From Triglochin maritima (Eukaryota > Streptophyta > Magnoliopsida > Alismatales > Juncaginaceae), in assembly GCA_963682175.1 (NCBI GenBank), contig OY821788.1:15270001-15334000 (forward strand): a stretch of 64,000 bases of DNA. The letters run 5' to 3'. This document shows, piece by piece, positions 22,522 through 33,927 of the stretch (position 1 is its first letter; each line of letters opens with the position of its first letter). Below the pieces are notes generated by a model. The model was not told the DNA's origin. It did not search any database and saw nothing but the letters and a program-made list of their open reading frames with translations. The position numbers and the translations under genes were made by a program.

Positions 22522-25398
22522 CTAATTTTGATATTCACATACATTTAGCTCCAAAATTTGTGTTTTGTTATGAAAATTGTATATAGTGGATGATTCATCT
22601 TCCAAGATGGTTTTTTTCTTCCAATATCCTAATTGACACAAGACGCGATCACGCAAATAAAGCTCCACGATATCCCGATAACGAATAAGGCCCATCAATA
22701 AAGTCCTCGGCACATCCGCAGCAGTCTCAGGACCATATGACAACCCCTCCACCTAAACTTTGACACGTTTATAATAATAAAAATAAAAATTAAATAAACG
22801 TAAATGGTATAGAGTTTTATATCTGCGATGCAGTCATCTAAACTAGCCGTTTACGGATGGAATGGAGTCACCCCTCGCGAACGAGGATAGCCCGACTCAA
22901 CGATTTTCTGCTCTCGGTGCAGGCGGAAAGGAGAAAAATACTCATATATCCAAGCTTGCAGCAGCATAAAACAACCCGCAATACCGGAACAATCAGTACA
23001 GCTAGCTATCCCCAACTGGCGATACAGGTATGCCAACGTCGCCGGCCCCCATGAGTACTGACCAATCGTCTCCGAGTCCCTTGCCTACAATATGTCGCGT
23101 GGTCAGATCCTGCAACCGCTCTTGTCAACAAACAAGATGCATGCAAGCAGAAAGAACAGGTACGCAGTCAACTGTGTATCCTCAGTCCGCGGAGGTCGTC
23201 TCCGTCTGTATAAGTCGTAAACAACGTCGATGCTAACACCACCACCACTCCAAAAGGGGTTATCCCTCCCAAGACTATTGATTGACATCATATCACGCAT
23301 ATATTTGTGTCTTATATACTTTATTCTGAGCCTAAGTAATGCTACGTAACGAGTTTTATGTTTTAATTTCAAGAATAAACAAGTTTGAGAAGAAGAGACT
23401 AAGAAACGACTTAAAAGAAAGCAAAATGACTAAGTTGCAAGACTTATGGACTAAGATGCAAGAGAGAAAGATCCGGATGTAAACCCAAAAGGACTATGTA
23501 GCAAAATCAAGCACTCCACACCATTATGAGGAGTATTTTGGCAATTGGATTTGGGTCACAACTCACACAACCGATTAGGGTGCACTCCAGTAAACGAAAC
23601 GAAGATACAAAAATGTCAGACAAAACTGGGTCGGATCCAGGAGATCCAGACCGCCAATTGGCGGTCCTTTTAGCTCCGGATCTGACCCGTCTTCTATCGG
23701 ATGTGTATTAAGGTGTTTTATGCTATATTTGGTATGTGTTTAGTCTCATACAAGGGATTGCCCCGGATTACCTTTTTCTATGGCTATAAATAGAACTCTT
23801 CCTCCTCCTTTGTAATCAATCTCCTCTATTGGTGGTCATCCTCTCTACTACGAGTAAAGCCTTGGAGACAAACTCTAGTGGAGAGAGGCTACTTGTAATG
23901 TGAGTGAGTAATAAAAGATGTTTTGTTAGTTTCGTTATATTGTCTTTGTTTTAATGCTTGCATGTTTTGTTTGTTTGTTTTCTTTATCATAGTATAATTA
24001 GAATGTCTTCCTTTCTTAATATAGTTTGTAGCTGAATAATGTGTGAGTAGTTCCATCTCCCTTTGGGGTGGAGTTGATGTTTATACATGTCATGTAGAGT
24101 GAATGAATGTTATATGTTGTTTTATGTGAGAAATGCGAGTATGCTTGTTTGAATTAAAGAGAATACTTAACTTGATGGTTTCTGTTATAATCATTAGGTA
24201 CATTCCATGCTCGTTTAGGTTCTTAATAACAAACTTGTCCATGCTAATATTAATCACTTAGGGTAGTGCTTTGGATGATAGGTATTTCCATGATGTACTT
24301 CTTATGCATAGAAACACTACCTAATCTTGTGCTCTATTAAATGCATTCATCACCACTTATGTCATGCGTCCACACACTCCACCCCTTAGGGGGTTTTTAT
24401 TCCTGATTTCCAACTTCTTCTATTAGTCACTTCGTTTAGTTTTATTTAGTACTTTCATCTTCTTTGTTTGTTTCGTACAAGTGTAGCGTAGCATAATTTA
24501 GTCTAGTTAGTTTAGTCAATCTCTTCTCCCCTTTGTTTCCCACTTGCCTTCGAACAAACCAGAGTTGACACACCTCCTCGTGGATACAACTCGTACTTAC
24601 CGCGTCTTCACCAATGCCGTGCACTTGCGGTATATAAACGATACAATCACCACCACTCCAAAAAGGGTTATCCCTCCCAAGACTATCGACGCTCACCCTG
24701 AGCAACTCTCCTACGTAACTCTTCAACTAAGCCGTCGATGACTGAGGACCGACCAAACGACCCTCAACAGGAATGTGCAGAATATAGAACACGTCATGCA
24801 ACATGATCACCATCTCTCCAAAAGGCAAGTGGACAGTGTTGGTGTCAGGCTGCCACCGCTCCACAAATGCAGATATCAATGGCATGTTAAGGCAGGGGAA
24901 CATGTTGTAAGGCAAGTGACCCAATCCGCTATCAGTAATGGGCCCCGTGATATCATTACTCAAAACTGAGTGCCAACCCTGCAATGTAGGACAGGATCTG
25001 TGCCGATTATGGCACTTCAGAACCTTCCGATCATCGCCCTCCCAAATGTGTCTGGCGATGTGACCCCTGAAACTATGAATGACGCTCTCATCTAAAGGAC
25101 CACCAGGCATCACAATAGTCTGGATCCAAGAATCGTCCTCAACCCTCCTCTTCTTTAGAGCTCGGGCATCTACAGTGCACGAACTTGAATCACCGATCAC
25201 AAACCTACCACCTCCACCCTTCCGAATTACCCACTCAGCAGTAGAAGAACTACCATGTCGCCCCCGTCCTCTACCATACTGCTCCTCTCGCCCACGTCCT
25301 CTACAATACTGCCCTTGCCTCTCCTCCTCCCGCCACTCCAACTCCAACTCCAACTCCAACTCATACCGAAACTTCCTCATCATCGAAGGTATCATCAT
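22522..25398 (-). pseudogene. MAIN-like gene with plant mobile domain, broken by an LTR
   Basis: Minus strand. The N-terminal part 25398-24727 has a low-complexity stretch (ELELELELEW, from a hexanucleotide repeat), an Arg/Gly-rich stretch, then domain text PGGPLDESVIHSF, RHIWEG and LISAFVERW..THLPFGEM-like sequence typical of the plant mobile domain (MAIN-like, PP7-long-form family). The rest follows at 24726-24650 (SYVGELLRVSVD) and 23278-22522 (LTAYLFFLLAC, YRQLGIASC, LLQAWIYEYF, YRDIVELYLRDRVLCQLGY). A solo LTR at 23279-24649 splits it, there is an in-frame TAG at 24729-24727, and frameshifts occur around 23040 and 22830. An intron-like gap lies near 22756-22820. Such genes occur both as host genes and inside transposons; function is uncertain and the start is not firm. 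Confidence 0.75.
23279..24649 (+). mobile_element. Athila-like solo LTR in the MAIN-like gene
   Basis: 1371 bp, plus orientation, TGATTGACATC to GATACAATCA, similar in ends and interior to the LTRs of elements A and C. It carries the perfect 18-bp palindrome GACCGCCAATTGGCGGTC at 23649-23666. The adjacent 5-bp sequences do not match (ACTAT left, CCACC right). Instead a 37-bp gene segment is present on both sides (23242-23278 and 24650-24686, one mismatch). Confidence 0.8.
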
Positions 25399-25835
25399 GT
25401 GTCTGACGACGACGTAAACTATCCCTCTCCCTCCTAACCAAAGCAGATATATCCCGTCAAAGTGGATGACGAGGGGATGAATCCTCCACGTAAGCATGTG
25501 CAGCACGTAAAGGTATGGATTTTTATTTTCCTCCACGGTAACCCGATGGCTATTAATTAAATTTTAGAATTAAAATTTCCTTAAATAGATTTAAGTTACT
25601 AAATTAACAAAATTATTAATTATTATTTACTAATTACCAATTAATACTAATTATATTTACTTATTATTAGTATAAAAAAAACATTGCAATGCGTCTGCAG
25701 TAGCCCCCGCCCCCAAGGGGCGGCTCCCGTGAAATGAAGAGATATTTAAGTAGAAATGAGTGAATGACAAAATGGTAATTGGCACGGACCATTTAAGTAA
25801 TTTACGGGCAACATTTAACAGTCTAGTATTTTAAA

Positions 25836-25920
25836 GGTGTAATAGACACCGGCCGTATATAGCCGACGTCTATATAACAGTATAGATGTCGGTCGTATAT
25901 AGCCGACGTTTATATGGCAG
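25836..25920. repeat. Orphan CACTA-like subterminal fragment
   Basis: Two inverted units of the type GTCGG..CCGACGT (CGGCCGTATATAGCCGACGT and a near copy) close to the 5' side of the MAIN-like gene. No CACTA terminus is visible next to it, so it is a remnant of a related element or of its edge. Confidence 0.5.
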
Positions 25921-28045
25921 GGCATAGGTGATAGGTAAATATACGTTTGGTACTTGAACTGCCAAAATCTCATGTATATCTAACGTATATTGACTTTTCT
26001 ACACTAAAGCACATGTGAAGGAAATTGAAAGAACTGAAGTAAATTGAAGGAAATCATAATTTGCATCTAAATACAAATCACCAAGGAAATTGAAAAGACT
26101 GAAGTAAAAAACATGGATGTTGTAATGATGGAAAATAAGAAATAGAATAGGCTAAAATCAACTCAAAATCAAAACCGATGGAAAAAAGTGAAAGAAAGGA
26201 CTTACCGACCAAAAATTTTATTCATAATAGAAAAATAGGTAATTTTTTAATCTAAAACACCGTAAGGGCAAAGTTCATTGCCATGAAGAAACAATTTATT
26301 ACACTATATTATGGATATGATATTTCCAAATTAAAAAATGCATTAAGAAAATACCCATTGCATAACCAAATACAAAAAAAAATCACTTACCTTACATGAC
26401 ATTTGGTAATGCTTTAGAACTTCAAAAATAAAATAATATAATCAATCTAAAAATAGATAAATAAGTAATAGTATTAAAATTGTGAATTTTCAGCAAAAAA
26501 ACAAAACGAAGACAATCTTGTATACTATAGTACCTTCAGACTCATTGGGCAGCTCAATGGCATGTCCCTCCCTAAAAAACAATCTCTCATAGAGGCTGAG
26601 AATTTTCTTAATCAAGCTATCCTGGATGACAAAAACATTAAATCATAAATCGAGAACTTAATGGCGTCGGTAAATTCAAATTTAATAAGTAAAACCGATA
26701 TTTTAGGTGCATTTGTTCTTATCACTAAGACATTTTGAATCACTTGATTGGTCAAATTCACTGTTGGCTGTTGAAGTTTTTGTTTTTTCTATCAAATATC
26801 CTATTACAAAATAAAACACATATACAAAGTAAGAAATATACAGGAGAAGTTCAGCAAATGCAAAATAATCTAATGAATGCAACTATATATTGCTCTCAAC
26901 AATCTAGAAACATAACATTTTAAAAATCACTGAGATCATCCAATTTTCAACTACAAAACTTAAGAAATGAATCCGTCAATTTTTTTTGAAAACCTTGGAA
27001 TATGAAATCTGAAAAGTCCTAGTTTCCGGAATCTGAAATCTCCAAAGGGAAAGGTTAAGTTAAAGTTTTTTTCTGGGAAATCAATTTTCAACTGCTAATT
27101 CTAACCTAATGGAAAGGGGAAACGTTAAAATCTAAAACCCTTGGAATGAAGTGATCTACAACCGCAAAAAAATTAATGAGACCGATCTAACCTATTTTGC
27201 AGAAACTCTAAACAAAACATGACTGAATGCTTAATATAAAACATTTTTCTTGGCATGGTTTCATACTCAGCAGGATAGCATGACTGAATGATATGTGGTT
27301 CTTTATGAAATGCAAAACCCGAACTAAGTACTAACTAAGGAAATGGAACTCTCTTTTACGTCAACTTTGTTTTACGCACTTCTCACATGATGCACCCAAG
27401 CTTTAACTAATCCAAGTATGCAACCAAAACCTACAAAACAAATCCTACCATCAACCCCAAAACACAAATGTTAACTCTCAACCCAACAAAAAACCATATT
27501 TAACATACTGAATCCAATTTTCCATGAAATTAATCAAAGCCCACATCAAAAATTCAACTTTAACCACAAAACCCAATCTTTCCTTCAAAATCCTCAGAAA
27601 TAATCCCACCTTCGATCCCAAAAACTCCACCTTGACTCTTAATCCAACAAAAAATGACCTAAAAATCCAACCCTTCAACCAACAAAACCAAAATTTTCCA
27701 CTAAACCAACCAAAATACTTCAAAAATAATTCACCTTCAACCCAAAAAATGACATGTTTAGGTAACAACCGAGAACCATTGCTAAGAATGAAAGAAGAAA
27801 TAGGTTAAGGACATTATACATAAGTAAGCAAACATGTTGTTTATTGGAATCCACCATAACGAACCTTTCCCATTCTCTGGCAGATGTCACATCTTCTGCC
27901 AACACCAACATTAAATTGATCACCACCAATGGCGACAAACACCTAACTCGAGCACCTTTTTGTGCCACATCGTTCTTCAACCCACTGTGTGATCAGGTAA
28001 AGGGATAGATTGTAATAGATCCGAAGCGGCCATTGTGGAATGTAG
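25921..28045. other. AT-rich region, mostly no gene
   Basis: Non-coding in appearance. Possible exons at 26391-26621 are given separately. 27430-27770 is a purine/pyrimidine-skewed, degenerate repeat-like stretch rich in CCAACAAAA and CAACTTTAACC motifs; an open frame there on the minus strand looks like low-complexity coincidence. Confidence 0.45.
26391..26621 (-). CDS. Two possible exons of an unidentified host gene
   Basis: On the minus strand 26621-26534 (88 nt) follows a CAG acceptor and ends before GTAC. 26419-26391 (29 nt) follows an AG and ends before GTAAG. The phase is compatible: joined, they read 39 codons without a stop, with protein-like text (LIKKILSLYERLF, ELPNESEVLKHYQ). No convincing next exon was found on either side; the left neighbour is transposon debris. 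It may be a remnant of a gene disrupted by insertions, or chance. I do not recognise the family. Confidence 0.35.
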
Positions 28046-28598
28046 TTAGAGCATAAACAGCAGTGCCCGGGCTACCCCGGGCGTCCTGCTTTCTCTCTCT
28101 TCCACGTCAGCTTCTCTCTCTATCAAGTCAACTCACCCCACTGACCTAAAAAACCTTAATCATAACCGGGCTACCCCCAAACACCCTACATTCTCTTTCT
28201 TCCACATCATTTTATATTTTATAATTATTCTTCCACAACATTAAGTAAATATATTTTATATAATTCTAATTGTAATTACTATATTTAATTAACTCGAGAA
28301 TAATTAATACTTGATATTAAATCACGCAAATATTATTCAAAATTAAGAAATCACAGTACATATTACATCAATTGGAATCCGAAATATTACATTAAAAACT
28401 AAGAAATCACAGTACATATTATGTAAACTAAAATCCAAAATATTACATCACAAATTACATTACAACATTCTCAACACGCTCCTCACCCGTAGTGTTGCCA
28501 TATATTTTCGATTAGATCAGCTTTCAAACTCAAATGTTGCTGCTTGTCACGCACCCGATCTTTATTGGCCAAATACTAGCTAATATCCATACGATCGG

Positions 28599-28792
28599 TG
28601 GAATATTGCATTGATTCCTCTTCAGAATTTTCACGCCGATCTTCCATAAATTCATTAATATCTCTGAAATTAGCGTAACAGTCGGGTTTCTGACGTGGAA
28701 TATTGCATTGATTCCTCTTCAAACTTTTCACGTCGATCTTCCATAAATTCATTAATATCTCTGAAATTGGCGTAATAGTCGGGTTTTTGACG
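28599..28792. repeat. 97-bp tandem duplication in the transposase C-terminus
   Basis: 28599-28695 is repeated at 28696-28792 with a few differences, within the C-terminal coding part of the PIF transposase. A second short duplication (unit about 57 bp) lies at 28343-28460. Confidence 0.8.
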
Positions 28793-29793
28793 ATCGCGAA
28801 TTTTCACTATCATATTATGCATTATGATGCAAGCTGTCATTATTTTGTTTAGTACATCCTAACTCCATGCAAGAGCGGGCTTTCTGACGATCGTGAACCT
28901 CGCTTTCAACACTCTGAAAGCACGTTCTACATCTTTACGTGTGGCCTCCTGGACTTCAGCAAATAACCTTTGCTTCGGGGTTTGAGGTTGAATGATGGAT
29001 TGGATGAAAGTGACCCATTGTGGATAAATATCATTTGTAAGATAGTATCCCATATCATATCGAGCATCATTTACCTCGTAAGTTGCAGGTGGAGCTCGTC
29101 CTTCTAATATGTCATTGAAAACAGGAGATTGTTGTAAGACGTTCAAGTCATTAGACAAACCTGGTATTCCAAAATAGGAGTGTCGGATCCACACGTCATA
29201 CGATGCCACCGCCTCAAGCACAAGTGTTGCTATCCTAGAATGCCCTTGTTGTTGTCACTTCAAAGCAGCTGGGCAGTTTTTCCACTCCTAGTGCATAGAA
29301 TCGATACTCCCCATCATGCCTGGGAACCCACCTTGCTCACCAACAAAAAGTAGTCGTGCCAAGTCATTTGCAGTTTGTCGTCATAGATAGTCCACGCCGA
29401 AGTTGTTAATGACACATTCACAGAATTTGAGTAGGGCATTTTTTGATGTTGCTGCACTCATTCGTAAATACTCATTGACCGCATCAACTGCCACGCCATA
29501 GGCTAGCATTCGCAGAGCTGCCATACTTTTTTGTAAGCCCGAGATGCTCATTCTACCGGTCACGTGTAGGACTCATTGGAAGAAGACATCAGATGCTTCA
29601 ATGGAATTAGAAATGCGTAGAAAGACATGTTTTCACATTCGAAATCTTCTCCTGAAAATAGTATCAAAATACACAGGGTTGTCAAAAAATAATCGGTAAT
29701 AAGGCGTTCATAACCAAACTCACGATCTCTATATGGGTTCACAGTTCTACTTCGAGACCTTTTAGGGCGTGCAACCCTTTCATAGACATATTG

Positions 29794-31946
29794 TGTGAGA
29801 ACCTAATCCTTTTGATTAGGGTTAATTTAGGTTTAAGAACCTTAAACCCTTATTTGTGAGAGTATAAAACCTAACCCAACCCATTTCATCCCATTTTCCT
29901 CTCATTTCCTCTTTTCTCATTTCCCTTCCTCTCTTTTTCATCTCACTCTCTCCCTCAACACTTTCTCTCCCTCCCTTGTAGTTCGTCGGTGGAAGAAGGA
30001 GGAGCTGTGGGTGCACCGGCAAGTCGAGGTCGTCGGAGATCAAGGAAGGTGTGGAGATCCGCGTTCGTGTGAGGAGTTCGCCGGAGATACGCTCTTTTTC
30101 GTGGAGGATCGCCGTTGCTCTTCGGAAGCTTCTTCAAGCTTTCCAGGTATGCCAAGCCTTTCTTTTACGCTCACCAAGGTTGTGTGGGTGTTTGAGTGTT
30201 CGACGGTAGGCCGAATGGCTCGTCGGAATAGCGTGGCAGATTTTCTGCTCTGTTTCGGTCGACCGGTGCTCAATTCGGTCGACCGGTCGTAGTGTAATTC
30301 GGGCGTTCTCGCTCGAATCGGTCGAACGATACCCCATGGGTGGTCGACCGATTGTTCGTGTGAGCGAGAAGATGAAGGCCCTGAGTGTTTTCGGTCGACC
30401 GGGTCCCCTTTGCCGTTCGACCGAATGCATTGTTGTATGTCGGTTGGGGGCGTTGACCTTCTAAACGGTCGACCACCTCTTTGACCAAGTTCGACCGCAC
30501 GTACTGTTTTAAGTTGGTTGGGGGTGTAGACTTCTAAACGGTCGACCGCCCTGAGATCCCGTTCGACCGATGACTTAAGACAACTTAAGTGTGGTTCGAC
30601 TGATTCATATTTCGGTCGACCGGTAATGACCTGGTAGAATGTTGAAGTCCCTGTTGTTTTTCGGTCGACCGGAAGCCCATTGCCGTTCGACCGTTGGGAT
30701 GTGTTATTTAATATTTATTTTGTGGCGTAGACATTCTAAACGGTCGACCGTCCAGAGACTTTTGTTCGACCGTTTCAATGTTTTCTTGGTTCGACCGTTG
30801 GTTTGTGGTTCGAACCAATTACCGGTTTTAACGACCCACTGGTCGACCGTATGACCTTTTTCGGTCGACCGTTGTAGCCCAGTATTTGCATTGTTTGTTA
30901 TGAGCGCGTTGGTGCGTGGATTTCATTTACTGCTTATGTTCCCATGATATGACATGTGCATTGAGACCTAGGTAGTAGACCAGTGGGACCATATTCCCCT
31001 TTGCATGATCTATATGTGATGACTGTCGGCCTGTGTGGCGACAGAGATGACTGTCGGCCTGTGTGGCGACAGAGATGACTGTTGGCCTGTGTGGCGACAG
31101 AGATGACCTTAGCCTTTGTGGCGAAGGAGATGACCTTAGCCTGTGTGGCGACGGAGATGACTGTTAGCCCTTGTGCAACAGAGTTCTGTGCCTTAGCCTG
31201 TGTGGCGACGGAGATGACCGACCGATGTTGTTCCGGCGGATGTGCTCGACTGATGCTGTTCCGGCGAGTGTGATCGTCCAGCTGTGGCACGGCTGGCGAG
31301 TATGACCGACCAGAGCGACGGTTCTGGCGGATTGTGGTCTTCGACCACTGATCAGATCTGACGATGACTCGAAATTGCGTGCGACCCTCATCGAACCCAT
31401 ATGACTAGTGTAGCTGCGAGTGGGGGTGTGTCGCGTATTTTCCGTATGACCGCATGTGCCTGCGGTGGGTATCTACGGGTGTCCAAAACTAGACTTATGA
31501 CTAATGAACCCCGGTTGGGGAAATGACTATTATGACCTTATGACCCGTATGGGGAATGTCCAGTTATGATGTATGTTTGACATAATACTAGTATGATAGG
31601 TCATGTTTCGCATTGCATGTAGGTGGGTTTGGCATACGGGGTTTCCTTCGGGAGACTCACGGCATTGTTGTTTGATTTCAGGTTCCCTCTTCGGGAGCTG
31701 TTTGGGTGGTGACTGAGGACGAGTGCATCTTGGAGTCGGGTCCTCGTGTCGGTTTTGAGGTTACTATGACTACTTGTATATCTGTATATTGTATTTTGAT
31801 GTAGTCATTCTTTTGACAACTCCTGTATACGGTGCAGCACCATATATTATATTTATATTTTCGAGTAGCGTCCCCTGTGTTGATGTTTATCCTTTGATTA
31901 TCTTTTTATTAAAAGTTTAAATTTCCGCTGTTTCGGGGATGTTACA
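29794..31946 (+). mobile_element. Gypsy-type solo LTR with palindromic boxes and tandem repeat
   Basis: 2153 bp, TGTGAGAACC to GGGGATGTTACA, perfect TSD TATTG (29789-29793 and 31947-31951), inside the PIF transposase. No coding domain. 30255-30870 holds paired CGGTCGACCG-type palindromes. 31018-31217 is a tandem repeat of about seven 27-30 bp units (core GATGACTGTCGGCCTGTG). The TGTTACA end is typical of Ty3/gypsy chromovirus-like LTRs; orientation is inferred from this. Confidence 0.9.
30255..30870. repeat. Cluster of paired CGGTCGACCG boxes
   Basis: About nine pairs of palindromic or half-palindromic boxes in the solo LTR 29794-31946. In most pairs the second box starts 20-22 bp after the first (for example 30662 and 30684). 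The second box is usually the half form GTTCGACCG. Confidence 0.85.
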
Positions 31947-32249
31947 TATTGACTTGCCATTTCCGTTACACAGTCCAAGAGGGTGAATGTCTCATCCCAA
32001 TTGTCATCATCTAACGATGTGGATTTTGAACCAGACAATTTATCAGAGGACGTCATTAGAAGAAGAAGAAGAAGAAGTTAGTAGTCGGAGCTAAGGAAGA
32101 ACCCAAGTTTCTTCGTATATTTGTAGGTGGGAGTGGACGTGTGATTGCATAGTCGAGACGTGACGCAACAGTGCGCGCGTGACTCTCTCAATTATCCTCT
32201 ATATATAGCTTACACTCTTCACCACTCCTACTCACCAAAAAACCAATTG

Positions 32250-33451
32250 TTTGCAATATCTTCCCTAGATTACAATTGTTTCCCCCATCGTCCACAATTC
32301 AATCAACGTCCACTCAATCCACAAGGATATCCAACATCCATATTACCAACCACCATTGGAACAGCCAGACCAATACCAATATGCACCACCAGACCAAAAC
32401 CAATACATATCACCATTAGACCAAAACCAACCATTCCCACAATTCCACCAATACACACCACAAAACCCACGTAACCAAATCCAATATCAGACGTACGACC
32501 AATACTTATCTGGAGAAAGTAGTGTGAATGTTGCGAACACTGGAGAAGAGGCTCATGGTGACGATGAGTACGCACCACCATCCCAGCGTCACCAACCGCA
32601 CCATACAAGCAAGCCGAAGACGTGGTCCACAGCTGAGGACGAGAGACTTGTCTCGGCATATATGGAAGTGAGTTGTGATGCGGTAGCAAGGACAAACCAG
32701 AAGTCCAAATCCTTATGGACCAGAGTCAGAAAGCTTTGCGACGAGTCAATCGAAGAAACAGACCTCCCCGAGCGGAATGCAGAGTCATTGAAAGGACGGT
32801 GGAGGAGGATTGTATCGTCTGTCAACAAGTGGGTCGGGTGCTTTGATGAGGCATTCCGACAAGAAGGAGCGGTCACAATGATGACGATATCGTCCGACAA
32901 GCTCACAAGAGGTACAAACGAACTCATAAGTACGAATTTATTTATTTTGATGCTTGGTTCATGTTGCGTAGGTACCCCAAATGGGAGTCATTGATCTCCG
33001 AATCAAATGCGGTGAGTGTTGGTCGCGATGGAAACGTCGCATCCCCAGAAATACAAGGTGAAAATAGTCCCCAAATAAGGAGCCTCGGGAAAAGGAAGAG
33101 TACTGATGATTCTGTTGCACACTCACCACTGGAGGTGGAAGAAATGACGCCAGAAGCACCTCGATGTCCAGAAGGTGTGAAGAAGGCCAACAAAAGGGTA
33201 ATAGTTCATTGAAGGCCGAAGTCGACCCTGGAGTATTTGAACTTGCTCGTCAGATTGCATACACCTCCAAAGTTAGAGAAGATGGCTTCATCAAAGAGGA
33301 GGAACGTGCAGAAAGGAATTTTCAAAGACTTGTCCAAAAAACAAACCCCAACATGCTACATTCTTTGATGAAAAAAGATAACCCCACGGAGCAGGATCAA
33401 AAAATGATTCAGAAACTCATCGACTGGGCGGAAGACAATGGCTTGATGTAG
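32250..33451 (+). pseudogene. PIF/Harbinger ORF1, Myb/SANT-like protein, frameshifted
   Basis: Plus strand. Start not firm. A Pro/Gln/Tyr-rich N-terminus (QPDQYQYAPPDQNQY) is followed by a trihelix/SANT-like region (KTWSTAEDERLVSAYM, SLKGRWRRIVSSVNKWVGCF), then after a frameshift near 32880 FDAWFMLRRYPKWESL, an acidic linker with RKSTDD, and after another frameshift near 33185 a C-terminal helical tail ending LIDWAEDNGLM at 33451. A further frameshift near 32330 affects the N-terminus. In PIF/Harbinger elements this second protein helps transposase bind DNA and enter the nucleus (family knowledge). Confidence 0.75.
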
Positions 33452-33927
33452 TTTTATTATACTATGGTATTTTCTAGTTTATAGGTAGTCTGTATCGTAT
33501 TTTTATTTCGTAGTTTATTTGTATTTCATACCGCAATGTATTATTTCCTTTGACAATGTAGTATTAATATATATTTTAATTTGAGCATGTAATCTTTATT
33601 TATTGTTAATGACTTGATAGTTTTATTAATGAAAATTAATTTAAAATTAGACATTTAAATTAAATTTTACAAATTTAATTTAAATAAATTACATATCAAA
33701 AAATATTACCCCCACGTTAATCCAAAACACCCACTACATTATCAAATACCCACCACATTATTAACTGTTAAAAAATATCAACCAATGGGGGGACAAGTGT
33801 CCCCACCCGATAGGCGCCCGAGCGACGAATCAGGACGTCCACCGCCTGATTTGCCGCTCGGTGGTCGCGCGATGATTAACGGGGGGTGGGGGGGGGGGAA
33901 TTTGTGCCATCGTTAACCATGCTCTTA

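Larger units (their letters stand above)
28493..32056 (-). pseudogene. PIF/Harbinger DDE transposase, interrupted
   Basis: Minus strand from ATG at 32056 (MTSSDKLSGSKST) to TGA at 28493. A solo LTR splits codons at 31947/29793, with TATTG duplicated. After it come NPYRDREFGYERLI, then the DDE core: first Asp in GSIDSMH, second Asp in GIPGLSNDLNVL, Glu in DVERAFRVLKARF. All three catalytic positions survive. The conserved Trp after SMH is TAG, and further stops follow YL, AALK, LAWS and MDIS, with a frameshift around 29560. It would excise and insert the element at TTA sites; this copy is dead. Confidence 0.85.
28049..33924. mobile_element. PIF/Harbinger transposon, degraded, with nested solo LTR
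   Basis: Ends GAGCATAAACAGCAGTG (28049) and, on the minus strand from 33924, GAGCATGGTTAACGATGGC, form an imperfect inverted repeat flanked by TSD TTA (28046-28048, 33925-33927), the standard PIF/Harbinger target. It carries the usual two genes: a DDE transposase on the minus strand and a Myb/SANT-like protein on the plus strand, arranged head to head. Both are broken. About 2.15 kb is a later gypsy solo LTR (29794-31946). The subterminal region 33780-33900 is very GC-rich, including a poly-G run. Confidence 0.85.

Noticed and set aside
25079..25417. Plus-strand ORF of 112 codons
   Set aside because: Antisense shadow of the MAIN-like gene with a hexanucleotide repeat.
27478..27808. Hydrophobic ORF as a membrane protein gene
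   Set aside because: Degenerate low-complexity CCAACAAAA repeats explain the open frame; no start context or homology that I can recognise.
30255..30870. CRISPR-like array
   Set aside because: Eukaryotic DNA, short 10-bp palindromes, spacers of about 12 bp of uneven type, no cas genes.
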